Positions 9,092 to 17,871 of a stretch of 64,000 nt of DNA are shown piece by piece. Origin of the DNA: JABAAE01 sp036336715 (GTDB taxonomy: Bacteria; Planctomycetota; Planctomycetia; Pirellulales; Pirellulaceae); contig JAYZFP010000177.1 of assembly GCA_036336715.1 (NCBI GenBank), forward strand, positions 1 to 64,000, read 5' to 3'. The stretch's first letter is position 1, and each line of letters begins with the position of its first letter. The position numbers and the translations under genes were made by a program. Under the pieces are notes generated by a model. The model worked only from the letters and a program-made list of their open reading frames with translations, made no database searches and was not told the origin of the DNA.

Positions 9092-10072
9092 TCAGTGATC
9101 CCGGTAACCGAATGAAAGCCGGATGCGATCTTTGGGCCAGGTTTTCCCATCCACCTCAACATGCGGGTAGACAAAATAGTTCAACGGTGGACCCTTTTGG
9201 GGGGGCGACAGAACGATATCCCGACCGGTCGTGAACTGAATTCGATTTTCGTTGAGATTCCCGAAGAAATAGTCCTTCTTTTCCGGAGCTTTGTCCGCTT
9301 CTGAAATATCGACTGGAACCCAGCCCTGGGACGCGGAATGAAACTGGGCCCAGCAATGGTACCCCCCGATTTTCCCCATCCCCCTCTCGGCTGGCAACGG
9401 AAAACCGATCTGGAATTTTGCCGGCACCCCCCGGGCGCGGGCTACGGAAATGAACAGGCTGTGGAAGTCGGTACAGTTTCCGGTCCGGCTGTCACAAGCC
9501 CATACCGAATCTCCATTACCATAGCCGGGCTTGCTCTTGTCGTATTTCATGTGCTGTTCTACGAAATCATAGAAGAGCCTCCCGCTCTGAAGCCCGTCCT
9601 CGGGAATCTCCAGGGAATTCTGCTGGCGATACTTTTCAAACGTCTGGATGGGCTTTCCTTCCAGCGGAACCAGCGTGTTGGGCTGTAAAAAAACCTCCAA
9701 CTGCTCAGGAGGCTCCGGCGTTCGACCTGGGCTGGTCACCGCCTCGCTGCGGCCCACGTCATAGATCAAGCGAAAGGCAAGCGGACCGTTCCCCTCCTGT
9801 TTTTTTTCCAGGAACAGAATCCGGTTTCCATACTTGCTGTCACGGGAAAGCTTTCCCTCGCAGGGAAGGGTCAGCGATTTCATGCGAACGCGCTGGCTGG
9901 AATTGCTCTCGGCAACAGGAATCCAGATCCGAACATTCGCCCCCTGAGGGATTCCGTTGGCGGAGGCCGCGTAGGAGAAATCAAACCGTCGGTGACGAAC
10001 TGGTTCATCATCTCCCCAGGCAACCAGTGGAAAGATCCCCGTCAAAATCAAAATGAAATTTGCCAGCTTCAT
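9092..10072 (-). CDS. Secreted transglutaminase-like cysteine protease-fold protein
   Basis: 326 residues. A signal peptide is seen at the start (MKLANFILILTGIFPLVAWG). A beta-rich N-terminal half is followed by a transglutaminase-like core with an intact triad: C200 in GNCTDFHSL, H239 in YHCWAQF and D255 in VDISEAD. Such proteins act as peptidases or amidases on envelope substrates; the substrate here is unknown. The ATG at 10072 was chosen because GGAG lies 6 nt upstream and it exposes the signal peptide. The 191-codon upstream extension of the frame is only the antisense shadow of the TorD gene. It lies 19 nt downstream of the TorD gene and may be the last gene of the molybdoenzyme operon, though its function does not fit obviously. 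Confidence 0.8.
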   Translation of the reverse strand: MKLANFILILTGIFPLVAWGDDEPVRHRRFDFSYAASANGIPQGANVRIWIPVAESNSSQRVRMKSLTLPCEGKLSRDSKYGNRILFLEKKQEGNGPLAFRLIYDVGRSEAVTSPGRTPEPPEQLEVFLQPNTLVPLEGKPIQTFEKYRQQNSLEIPEDGLQSGRLFYDFVEQHMKYDKSKPGYGNGDSVWACDSRTGNCTDFHSLFISVARARGVPAKFQIGFPLPAERGMGKIGGYHCWAQFHSASQGWVPVDISEADKAPEKKDYFFGNLNENRIQFTTGRDIVLSPPQKGPPLNYFVYPHVEVDGKTWPKDRIRLSFGYRDH

Positions 10073-10091
10073 GATTACTCCGAACGGACCA

Positions 10092-10661
10092 TCAGCTCGA
10101 TCCAAAAACCTGTTTCTCACATCCGATGAAGCGGGCAGCCGAAAGGAGAACCGTTTGGTAAAAACCGGTTTCCGCCATGGCCGATGCCCGCCCAAGCATC
10201 GCCTCCGTCCAGGAGACATGATTTCGAAAAAATGAATCGGCCAGTCCCTGGGAACCGAACTCCGACTCATGCTGCAGAACCTGCGCCATGACCTCGAATT
10301 GGAGCCCCGCATGATCCTCAATCGGGGGGCGGGAAACCGTCTGAACCACATCGAGAAAATCACGCATCGAATCGACAACCTGGCCCTGTAACTGGCCACT
10401 CTGCCAAACCGACTGGTAGGGGGGACAATAATCCTTGGGGCCGATAAAAATACTGCAGTAATCAATCGCCAGAATCTCGACAGATACCGGGTTCGGCTCC
10501 GGCGGATGAACTTCAATCTCCCGAAGCGCATCTTTCCAGCGTTCCTGCTGGAAAAGCTGCAGGGTTTCCAGGTCCAGTTCCTCCAGCAGCAGACGGGAGT
10601 ACAACTCGTACAAGCCGGCACGTGCCTTGAGATCAGAAGCGTCATCCACCCGAATGGCCAT
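10092..10661 (-). CDS. TorD/DmsD-family molybdoenzyme chaperone
   Basis: 189 residues from the ATG at 10661; a TTG at 10700 would add 13 residues but has no ribosome binding site. All-helical composition with the block ILAIDYCSIFIGPKDYCPPY and SVW (~77-100), which corresponds to the E/DY-x-x-x-F-x-GP...P-x-E/Q-S motif of TorD-like chaperones. They bind the Tat signal and apoenzyme of molybdoenzymes and hold them until the cofactor is loaded. Placement directly after the Mo catalytic subunit gene supports this. The 22-nt gap to that gene suggests one operon. Confidence 0.82.
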   Translation of the reverse strand: MAIRVDDASDLKARAGLYELYSRLLLEELDLETLQLFQQERWKDALREIEVHPPEPNPVSVEILAIDYCSIFIGPKDYCPPYQSVWQSGQLQGQVVDSMRDFLDVVQTVSRPPIEDHAGLQFEVMAQVLQHESEFGSQGLADSFFRNHVSWTEAMLGRASAMAETGFYQTVLLSAARFIGCEKQVFGSS

Positions 10662-10683
10662 GGAATTCCGGTCCCCCAACTGC

Positions 10684-13509
10684 CTAACCGACTTTTTCAA
10701 TTTTCACAACGGTCGAATGAAAGGCTTGCTGTCCCGTTACCGGGTCAGGTGCAATCGGCATCAACCGGTTCTGGTTCCAGCCATTGCCCGTGTTCTGTTT
10801 CCATTTTGCGGGATCACCGTTGGACAGATCCTCCCACCACATGTTTCGCTCCCAGTCCGCATCGCGGTAGGTTTCTCCGTCACTGCCCACCAGGTGACCA
10901 TTTTCGGAAGAAGACTTTTCAGCCTTGGCAACCCGTGTGTACTGCCAATGTCCGCACGAGTTGCTCATGGCAATTGCGCTGGGATGAATACCGGGCATGG
11001 TCACAATCGGCACCCGCATCTTGCTGACAACGACCCGACCGGAATCATCCCGGACTCCGTGGGTCAGGTTGGGGGAAGTCTTTTCGAGCATTTTCGAGTG
11101 GTACGATGTCAACTCAATCCAGTCTCCATCGGCCAGACCGAATTTCTCGGCGGTTGCCGGATTCATCCAGGCAGGGTTGCTGTGCACGATTTCGGCCAAC
11201 CATTTCAGGTTCATCGTTCGGCCGTGATTATGGACATTCCACTTGAAACTGGTCATGATCAGCTCGTTGTCGGCCAGGTTCTCGTGTTCCTCCATTTGCA
11301 GCCAGATCGGCATTTCGTCGACGTCTACCTCGTGCCCCTTGTGCTGTTCCGGGCGGTTCTTCGTCTTGGTGACGCCACTTTTCCGGATCATCTCGGAACA
11401 GTCCTCGTTTTGACTGACCTGATTGACAAACAGGCTTCGAATTTCAAATTTTCGGCTGGGGGTTTTGAATCCCCGTACGGATCTGTCTCCCAAACGGATC
11501 CCGATTCCGATCCCTTCTCGAGTAATGATGCCCTGGTCATCGATCTCGGCCCCCTCGAGTTCCTCGGCCGAGAGTTCCACGTTATAGGGTTCATAGAACG
11601 GCTGGTTGTCCTGATTTTCCCAGGCACCCTCGTCCAACAACCGGTTCAGTCCGGATTTTCCGGTCTCCGGATTCTCGGGGACATTTTGGGCCCAATATTT
11701 CATGTAATCTTCGGTCGAACCGTAATCGTAGGCTTCCTCCATGCCGCCACCAATTTTCCGGGCCAACTCGGGGAAGAAATCCCGGATGTCCCGTGATTCA
11801 CCAAGAGGCTCAACCATCGGAGTCCGGATTCCAACGTAGGGCCTCAGGTTGTAGGAGGCCCGGGCATCGAGATCCCAACGCTCCAGGAAAGTCGTCCAGG
11901 GAAGAACAATGTCCGCGTAGTGGGCGGTTTCGTTGTAGAAACAGTTGATGCAGACGTGGAAGTTGATCAACTCTTCATTGGTCAACACATCCTTGGTAAG
12001 ACTCTCCTCCGGCCAGGTCAGTGGCGAATCCAGGTTATAGGTCATGTAGGCCTGAAGCTTGGCTCGCCCCTGCAGCAGGTAGAGATAGATAATCTCCCCG
12101 ACCCGCATTCTTCTCCAGACATTGGCCAGGGGATACTCGGGGGGATCTTCCAGCACACTCCAGGTCTTTGCCGAAGAGGGCATCTTGGGAGTCTTGACGA
12201 CCGGGTCCAGCCCGCCCCAGGGACTCCAGCACCAGCCACCTTTTTTCCCAACGCTGCCTACCAGTGCGTTCAAAAGATGAATGGCCCGGTCATTGTAAAA
12301 ACCGTTCAGATGAGCAGAAGACCCCCGGTTGCACATTGTGGTTGCAGCAGGCGCTGCGGCAGCAAACTCAAGGGCAATTCGCTTGATGTCTCCAGCGGCA
12401 ATGCCACTGACTTTTTCTGCCCATTCCGGCGTATGTGGATTGAGGTGCTCCTTGAGTTCCTCGATGGAAACATTGGTCCAGGTCTCCATGAATTCACGGT
12501 CATACTTTTCCTGGTCCAGAATCCAATGGCACATCCCCAGGGCGACGGCACCGTCTGTACCCGGGAAGGGTGAAAACCACTCATCACTGTTGCCGGCGGT
12601 GTTGGACAGCCGAACATCAAATGTCACCATCTTGGCACCGTTCTGGAACCGACCGTTTTGGATCCGGTTGGCAAACGGAATGTGCCCCTGGTGCGCCTCG
12701 AAAGCGTTGGATCCAAAATTCAGTATGTACTTGCTGTTTTCACAGTCATTAAGATCCCAGTCACTCTCCCAGAGGTAAGCCAGGTTTGCCGCCCGCCTGT
12801 TTCCGGAACAGAGTGAGCGATGGCTCAACTGGGTTTTTGTACCAAATGCGTCAAGAAACCGTTTGATGGCATCCTTGCTCCGCTGTCGCCCCTGGTGAAA
12901 AGCAAACTCCTCGTGTTCCCCCCGGTCGCGGATGGCTTTCAGCTTGCCCGCAATTTCTGTCAGGGCCTCGTCCCAGCTGATCCGCTTCCATTTCCCTTCA
13001 CCCCGCTGTCCAACCCTTTTCATCGGATAGAGGAGCCTTTCGGGATGGTAGAGATGATTCAGCGAAGCCTGTCCCCGGGCACAGAGTTTTCCGCGACTGT
13101 TGGGGTCATTGGGATTCCCCTCGACCTTGATCACACGACCGTCCTTGACGTAGCCGATAATGCCACAAATCGTACTGCACAACTGGCACATCCCGGGGAC
13201 CTTTTTGGCATCCTTGTATTTGTCCCTGGGCGGCCAGTTTCTTTTGGCCTCCGGACCGGGAAGCTCACAGACTCCGGGCATTTTCTGTCCACCGATTTCA
13301 TAGGGCTTGCCTCGCCCTTTTTTCCATTTTTCGATGTCAACGCCAAATGGCAGTTCCCCGTCCTGTGAGGATTCCTGAACAGCCGCTTTTTCGGACCCGT
13401 TTTTTTCCGCGCCATTTGGTTTGGTATTTCGGGAACAACCTGAAAGTCCGAAAGCTCCCAGCGAAAGAGCTCCCAGCTTCAAAAATTTCCTTCTTGAAGA
13501 ATCAGACAT
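10684..13509 (-). CDS. Mo-bisPGD oxidoreductase catalytic subunit (DMSO-reductase superfamily, PsrA/PhsA-like)
   Basis: 941 residues. The Tat signal SSRRKFLKLGALSLGAFGLSGC is here split as RR at 6-7 plus a hydrophobic run ending in a lipobox-like LSGC (C25), so it may be a Tat lipoprotein. The FS0 [4Fe-4S] cysteines are C108, C111, C115 and C143 (CX2CX3CX27C). The likely Mo ligand is C234 in HRSLCSGNRRAA, which points to the polysulfide/thiosulfate/tetrathionate/arsenate-type branch rather than Ser (DMSO) or Sec/Cys formate types. Dinucleotide-binding blocks and the C-terminal MoCo domain (NGWNQNRLMP) are present. The substrate cannot be fixed from sequence. It overlaps the FeS-subunit gene by 8 nt and the TorD gene follows. 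Confidence 0.87.
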   Translation of the reverse strand: MSDSSRRKFLKLGALSLGAFGLSGCSRNTKPNGAEKNGSEKAAVQESSQDGELPFGVDIEKWKKGRGKPYEIGGQKMPGVCELPGPEAKRNWPPRDKYKDAKKVPGMCQLCSTICGIIGYVKDGRVIKVEGNPNDPNSRGKLCARGQASLNHLYHPERLLYPMKRVGQRGEGKWKRISWDEALTEIAGKLKAIRDRGEHEEFAFHQGRQRSKDAIKRFLDAFGTKTQLSHRSLCSGNRRAANLAYLWESDWDLNDCENSKYILNFGSNAFEAHQGHIPFANRIQNGRFQNGAKMVTFDVRLSNTAGNSDEWFSPFPGTDGAVALGMCHWILDQEKYDREFMETWTNVSIEELKEHLNPHTPEWAEKVSGIAAGDIKRIALEFAAAAPAATTMCNRGSSAHLNGFYNDRAIHLLNALVGSVGKKGGWCWSPWGGLDPVVKTPKMPSSAKTWSVLEDPPEYPLANVWRRMRVGEIIYLYLLQGRAKLQAYMTYNLDSPLTWPEESLTKDVLTNEELINFHVCINCFYNETAHYADIVLPWTTFLERWDLDARASYNLRPYVGIRTPMVEPLGESRDIRDFFPELARKIGGGMEEAYDYGSTEDYMKYWAQNVPENPETGKSGLNRLLDEGAWENQDNQPFYEPYNVELSAEELEGAEIDDQGIITREGIGIGIRLGDRSVRGFKTPSRKFEIRSLFVNQVSQNEDCSEMIRKSGVTKTKNRPEQHKGHEVDVDEMPIWLQMEEHENLADNELIMTSFKWNVHNHGRTMNLKWLAEIVHSNPAWMNPATAEKFGLADGDWIELTSYHSKMLEKTSPNLTHGVRDDSGRVVVSKMRVPIVTMPGIHPSAIAMSNSCGHWQYTRVAKAEKSSSENGHLVGSDGETYRDADWERNMWWEDLSNGDPAKWKQNTGNGWNQNRLMPIAPDPVTGQQAFHSTVVKIEKVG

Positions 13510-14461
13510 CTTGCCCCTCCTTCCAGTTGAATATGTTGTAAGCTTCCGGGCTGTAGGACTGGCCCTCTTTGGGAACCCGTTCCTCGATCTCAACCGGAGC
13601 CTGGCCCACGAACCACATCCGGGGCCGCGTCTCTTTTTCGGCTCTCAGCTGCGTTGTTTCCAGCCCGTTTTCACTGGCTTCGCGAAGGGCTTTGGAAACC
13701 TTGGAATCCTCGTCGTTCAAATCACCGAAATAAATCGCATCCGCCGGGCAGGTATTGGCACAGGCAGGCTCCATCTCCTCATCCAGCCGGTGATAACAGT
13801 TGTGGCATTTAACAGCCTGGTTGGCGACCGGGTCGATGTAGATTGCCCCGTAGGGACAAACCTCAACACAGGTCGCATGGCCACAACAGGTGTTGTAGTC
13901 AATTGCTACCGTACCACCGGATCCCTTGTGCAGCGCTCCGCAGGGACAAGCCTTGATACAGGGGGCGTCTTCACAATGCTGACACGCCATCGGCATGAAC
14001 ATCCGGGATACTTTGGGATAATCACCAACGTCCTTGTAAAAAGTCTGTCGGATGTAATTTCCCAGTGGGACATCATTTTCCGCTTTACAGCTGACCTCAC
14101 ATCCGTGGCAACCAAAACAACGACGGGTATCGATAAACCAACCGTATTTCTTTCCGTCTTCCGGCGCCTTCATCCGGTCTTTCCAGCGTTCCTCCGGCTG
14201 GTAAAGGGAATTTTCGTCGGTTCCCTGATCCTGCCCCCCTTCCACAGCAGAAGCCGCACCGAGGACGACCAGGGCGGCCGATGAATTCTTGAGAAAATCA
14301 CGCCGTGAATTCCCATCCCCGTTTACCGGCTCACCACTGCAGGAGGTCTGGACCACCTGTTTTCCGGAAAGGGATGCGTCGGAATCCGGCCTGCGGGAAC
14401 AGCTGGCCCCGGATCCGGGCGAAGAAGCGTCTGAAGAACAGCAGTTTTTATCGTCACTCAT
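13502..14461 (-). CDS. Four-cluster [4Fe-4S] electron-transfer subunit with internal Tat signal
   Basis: 319 residues. Four cysteine groups typical of PsrB/DmsB/NrfC subunits are present: CFGCHGCEVSC, CQHCEDAPCIKACP, CCGHATCVEVCP and CHNCYHRLDEEMEPACANTC. Together they would hold four [4Fe-4S] clusters passing electrons between the Mo subunit and a quinol or cytochrome partner. A Tat motif (NSRRDFLKNSSAALVVLG) begins only ~50 residues from the start, behind a Ser/Cys/Asp-rich leader with several extra cysteines (NCCSS, ASCSR, TSCSG). Starts at 14482 or 14488 are also possible. It is the first gene of the operon; no NrfD/PsrC membrane subunit is next to it. Confidence 0.85.
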   Translation of the reverse strand: MSDDKNCCSSDASSPGSGASCSRRPDSDASLSGKQVVQTSCSGEPVNGDGNSRRDFLKNSSAALVVLGAASAVEGGQDQGTDENSLYQPEERWKDRMKAPEDGKKYGWFIDTRRCFGCHGCEVSCKAENDVPLGNYIRQTFYKDVGDYPKVSRMFMPMACQHCEDAPCIKACPCGALHKGSGGTVAIDYNTCCGHATCVEVCPYGAIYIDPVANQAVKCHNCYHRLDEEMEPACANTCPADAIYFGDLNDEDSKVSKALREASENGLETTQLRAEKETRPRMWFVGQAPVEIEERVPKEGQSYSPEAYNIFNWKEGQDV

Positions 14462-14542
14462 GATGGCAATGACCCCGCACATCGCCACCGACCGGCAGCC
14501 TCAAAAAGCAGGGCCTCAAATTCCTCGCAAATGAAATCTGGT

Positions 14543-14588
14543 TCTGGTCATTCCCGAACTCTGGTCAATCCCGAACTCTGGTCAATCC
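14543..14588. repeat. 17-bp tandem repeat, ~2.7 copies
   Basis: The unit TCTGGTCAATCCCGAAC occurs at 14543-14559 (one mismatch), 14560-14576 and, truncated, 14577-14588. It lies ~80 nt upstream of the iron-sulfur subunit start, i.e. in the likely control region of the molybdoenzyme operon. Confidence 0.8.
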
Positions 14589-15060
14589 TGACGGTTGCAC
14601 GGTCGCAGGCCGCCCGGCAAGCTCTTAAAAAGAGCGAACCCCAAGAATCCTCAAAATCGACAGATGTGTCAACCGTTCCCGGGGACACCTTTCTCGGGGG
14701 CACCGATCCGGGGCCCTGGTGGTTGCTGAAGCCATCCTGCTCAAACCATGAAACAAAATGTCTGCCCGGCCAGCCTCCCGCAAAGCTTGACTGTTTGGGA
14801 ACAGCCGGCTTCCGGAACCCGCATTGGAATAGAGATCAAATCGGTCAAACCACGGGAATCGTCCAGAAAAACGAGGGAGTTGCCTGTACAGATCCCCAAA
14901 AGCACTTTTTCACCGGTGGGACTCAGCGGACCCTGGGCCTGGCAAGCGGATTCCCCCTCAGGCCTGATCTGCAGATTTGCCTTGCGATTCGGCTCCTGGC
15001 ATTCTGCAAACTGAGCCGCTTGTGCCATTTGAATGAAACAACTTCCTGACAGGTCTCGAT

Positions 15061-15095
15061 TTCCCGGAACACTGCTGTTTCCCGGAACACTGCTG
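15061..15095. repeat. 17-bp direct repeat, two copies
   Basis: TTCCCGGAACACTGCTG is found at 15061-15077 and again at 15079-15095, identical, with an 18-nt period. No gene overlaps it convincingly. The core TTCCCGGAA is itself palindromic, which would suit a protein-binding site. Confidence 0.8.
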
Positions 15096-15800
15096 TCCGG
15101 GCCAACAGGGCGTCTGAATCCTGCAACACGCGGCCATTCGAAAGGCAGGAAAGCGTGTGCGTTGTGTAGAAAGTCCCCGGGATTCGAGAGAGAAAAAATC
15201 AGGACTTTTGGCCCGCGCCTGACGGTATCCCAACTCAAGATATCAGGCAAGTTCCAACCATGTCCCGGGCTCCAGCAACCAGTCAATGCTCAAACAGTGC
15301 GAATTCCACTGGTTCCAGCCCGCATTGAACGGCAAGCCACTTTTCGATTCCAGCTCAAGGCAGCTTTCGCCCGTTTCAATGACCTCAGCTGGGCGTCAGG
15401 TGAGGGTAAAACACCCTCAGCACCCGAAGCCGGGACAGCCATGGAATACTGACCGGACGCCCCGTTTCGGGAAGGCCATTCTGCCAACCGCAGCGGACCA
15501 TGCACCTTTCGGTTCCCCGGGGGCAACCGCCAGAACAAATTACCGGCAGATCCCCCTTTTTTGACTTTGATGGCCCAAACCTGATTCTCCACAAAACCAG
15601 CCTGGATTGAACGAACCCTTTTTCCGGCGTTTCGTATCCAGATCACTGCCCAACCCCGGCGGCAAAAACAAACCCCGAATATTACGGAATTACGGTGTCA
15701 GGCCTGTCGCCTGCGATGCACGACTTGGATAAAATCATTCGGCTGGTCCGAAAATGCCGAGGTCTTCGGTTAACCAAGTCTTATCACGTGGAAACAGAAA

Positions 15801-16094
15801 ATGGAAAACCTGTTGGATCTAGGGATTCCCGAAGCCAACATGGTTGTCAAAATTGCCGGATTCGCCGCATTGGTCGTAATAGCCATATACGTGGTACTCA
15901 GAATTCGGGATTTTGCGACCGGGACCATGCCGCAAAACGGTGAGTACGTCACCGATTTCGAAAGCATGAGGGAACAGGGGCTGATTGACGAGAAAGAATT
16001 GCACCTTGTCAAATCGGCTGTTGGGAAAGCGGTCGAGGAGCAGGTTGCCGAGGAAGGCAAGGGTGACGATGGCGAGGAGGACTTTGACGGTTGA
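15801..16094 (+). CDS. Small single-pass membrane protein, unknown function
   Basis: 97 residues. After a short N-terminus (MENLLDLGIPEANMVVK) comes one transmembrane segment (IAGFAALVVIAIYVVLRIRD, ~18-37). The rest is an acidic cytoplasmic-type tail with two helices (YVTDFESMREQGLIDEKELH) resembling the short membrane-anchored coiled or SHOCT-like domains seen in planctomycetes, ending in a Glu/Asp/Gly run. A GGAAA-type ribosome binding site lies ~9 nt upstream. It precedes clpX by ~290 nt in the same direction; no link is proven. Confidence 0.65.
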   Translation: MENLLDLGIPEANMVVKIAGFAALVVIAIYVVLRIRDFATGTMPQNGEYVTDFESMREQGLIDEKELHLVKSAVGKAVEEQVAEEGKGDDGEEDFDG

Positions 16095-16380
16095 CAGGAA
16101 TTCTCAACCGTCAGGAATCGTGCTCACTTTTGACCCAAAAATTGACGTACAAGAGTTCTAGGATGCAACTGACAGGTTGGGTTCAAGGATTCAATGCAAG
16201 GGATATTGCGATTATGGTTTAGGGAGACGTTGGGAACGCAGAACGTTTGATCGCTTGAACGCGGGCAAGGACGCACATCACTGCCGCCACATCAATGAAG
16301 CACTCGTGCTAAACAACATGTGCCGTCATTTCGAGCTACACCCTGGGACGAAGCACCCGTGGATTTAGAAAGGATCAGCA

Positions 16381-17655
16381 ATGCCCGCTGGAAACGATAA
16401 CGGAAATACCCGTCGTGGCAGCACGACCAAGAAGAACGCATTTTGTTCGTTTTGCCGAAAAAGTTACAGGGACGTAGGTCCCCTGGTAGAGGGTCCCGGT
16501 GACGTCTACATCTGCGGTGAATGCATCGAGCTCTGCCAGTCGATTCTGGAACAGGAGCAGAGGCGGCGTGGTTCCACAAAGCAACTGTTCAGCAAGATCC
16601 CGACTCCCCGGGAACTCGTCTCGCACATGGACGAGTACGTGATTGGTCAGCAGGCTGCCAAAAAAGTCCTCTCGGTTGCCGTTCACAATCATTACAAGCG
16701 ACTGGCACTTGGCTGGGAGGGATCCGAAGTCGAAATCGACAAGTCCAACGTGATGTTGATTGGTCCCACCGGATCGGGAAAGACCTTGCTGGCCCGCACT
16801 CTGGCACGCGTACTGAATGTTCCTTTTGCAATCGGTGACGCAACCACGCTGACCGAGGCTGGCTACGTGGGTGAGGACGTGGAGAACCTGCTCCTGAAGT
16901 TGTTGCATGCGGCTGACTTCGACATCGAAGCTGCCCAGCGTGGAGTCGTCTACATTGACGAAATCGACAAGATCGGCAAAACAAGCAACAACGTCTCGAT
17001 CACCCGGGATGTCTCAGGGGAAGGTGTCCAGCAGGCACTGCTGAAGATGCTGGAAGGTACCGTGGCCAACGTTCCTCCTCAGGGTGGACGAAAACATCCT
17101 GAGCAGCAGTACATCCAGATCGATACCTCCAACATCCTCTTCATCTGTGGAGGAACTTTCGTTGGAATCGAAGATATCATCCGGCGTCGCCTGGGACGGA
17201 AAACAATCGGATTCGGCCAACAGCCGGGACGTCGTGAAGAGGGTGACCTGCAGGAAATCCTTCCCAATGTCTGCACGGACGACATCCTTGAGTTTGGGTT
17301 GATCCCCGAGCTCGTGGGACGCCTGCCGGTGTCCACTGCCCTGACACCGCTTGACGAAGAAGGATTGGTCAAGGTTTTGACCGAACCCAAAAACGCCCTC
17401 ATCAAGCAGTACAAGTCCCTGTTTGAAATGGAAGATAGCGAAGTCGCCTTTACCGACGATGCCCTGCAGGCCATCGCCCGCAAGGCACGTGAAAAGGGAA
17501 CCGGTGCCCGCGGATTGCGTTCGATCGTGGAAGAAGTCATGCTGGAGGTGATGTACGAACTCCCCGACCAACCCAAGAATTCCCGTTTCGTAATCGACGA
17601 AAAAGTCATCGGTGGCGAATCGTTGTTCAAGATGCCTGAAACCAAGAGCGCCTGA
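16381..17655 (+). CDS. clpX: ATP-dependent Clp protease ATP-binding subunit ClpX
   Basis: 424 residues, full length. It unfolds tagged proteins and feeds them to ClpP. The zinc-binding domain has C22, C25, C45 and C48. Walker A GPTGSGKT lies at ~127-134, pore-1 loop GYVG at ~161, Walker B YIDEID at ~198. The IGF loop that docks ClpP is present (KTIGFGQQ, ~279). The sensor-2/arginine region GTGARGLRSIVEE is near 380. GGATC lies 5 nt upstream of the ATG. clpP and tig, the usual neighbours, are absent from this window, so clpX is transcribed on its own. A strong terminator follows at 17686-17718. Confidence 0.97.
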   Translation: MPAGNDNGNTRRGSTTKKNAFCSFCRKSYRDVGPLVEGPGDVYICGECIELCQSILEQEQRRRGSTKQLFSKIPTPRELVSHMDEYVIGQQAAKKVLSVAVHNHYKRLALGWEGSEVEIDKSNVMLIGPTGSGKTLLARTLARVLNVPFAIGDATTLTEAGYVGEDVENLLLKLLHAADFDIEAAQRGVVYIDEIDKIGKTSNNVSITRDVSGEGVQQALLKMLEGTVANVPPQGGRKHPEQQYIQIDTSNILFICGGTFVGIEDIIRRRLGRKTIGFGQQPGRREEGDLQEILPNVCTDDILEFGLIPELVGRLPVSTALTPLDEEGLVKVLTEPKNALIKQYKSLFEMEDSEVAFTDDALQAIARKAREKGTGARGLRSIVEEVMLEVMYELPDQPKNSRFVIDEKVIGGESLFKMPETKSA

Positions 17656-17685
17656 CACGACGGCAGCTTTCCACTGGCAAAATCC

Positions 17686-17718
17686 AAAAGCCCATTGAGC
17701 CCATCAGTGGGCTTTTTT
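17686..17718 (+). terminator. Intrinsic terminator of clpX
   Basis: AAAAGCCCA (17686-17694) pairs with TGGGCTTTT (17708-17716) across a 13-nt loop, followed by further T residues to 17718. It starts 31 nt after the clpX stop codon. Confidence 0.85.
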
Positions 17719-17871
17719 GTTGGCAGGCCCCTGGAGCAGTTTTATTGACGGCTTCCTTTATTTAAACGTAAATAGTGGTAGCGAGGGCGGATTGAATCTG
17801 GCAAACCAACCGGTCGGAATATCTGCCTGGGGCGTCATCCAACTCAATCAACCCGCACCGGGAGAGTCAAC

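Larger units (their letters stand above)
14462..15800. other. 1.3-kb gene-poor region with short direct repeats
   Basis: No gene could be supported. Several overlapping frames are long on both strands (for example plus 14531-15049 and minus 15646-14741 with one TGA at 15290-15292), but none has recognisable domains or a convincing ribosome binding site, and the predicted proteins are rich in Pro, Gly, Ser and Arg in patterns typical of non-coding GC-rich DNA. Two sets of ~17-bp direct repeats lie inside (annotated separately). It could be a decayed gene or regulatory spacer. Confidence 0.5.

Noticed and set aside
10073..10645. N-terminal extension of the transglutaminase frame
   Set aside because: It is antisense-free but lies over the TorD coding region in another minus frame; the ATG at 10072 has GGAG and starts a signal peptide.
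14531..15049. 172-codon plus-strand frame in the gene-poor region
   Set aside because: No family, no ribosome binding site, overlaps long frames on the opposite strand; low stop density affects all frames here.
14741..15646. Possible second UGA-read-through gene (TGA at 15290)
   Set aside because: Translation lacks any domain, Cys neighbour at a redox spacing, or obvious hairpin after the UGA; kept only as a low-interest observation.
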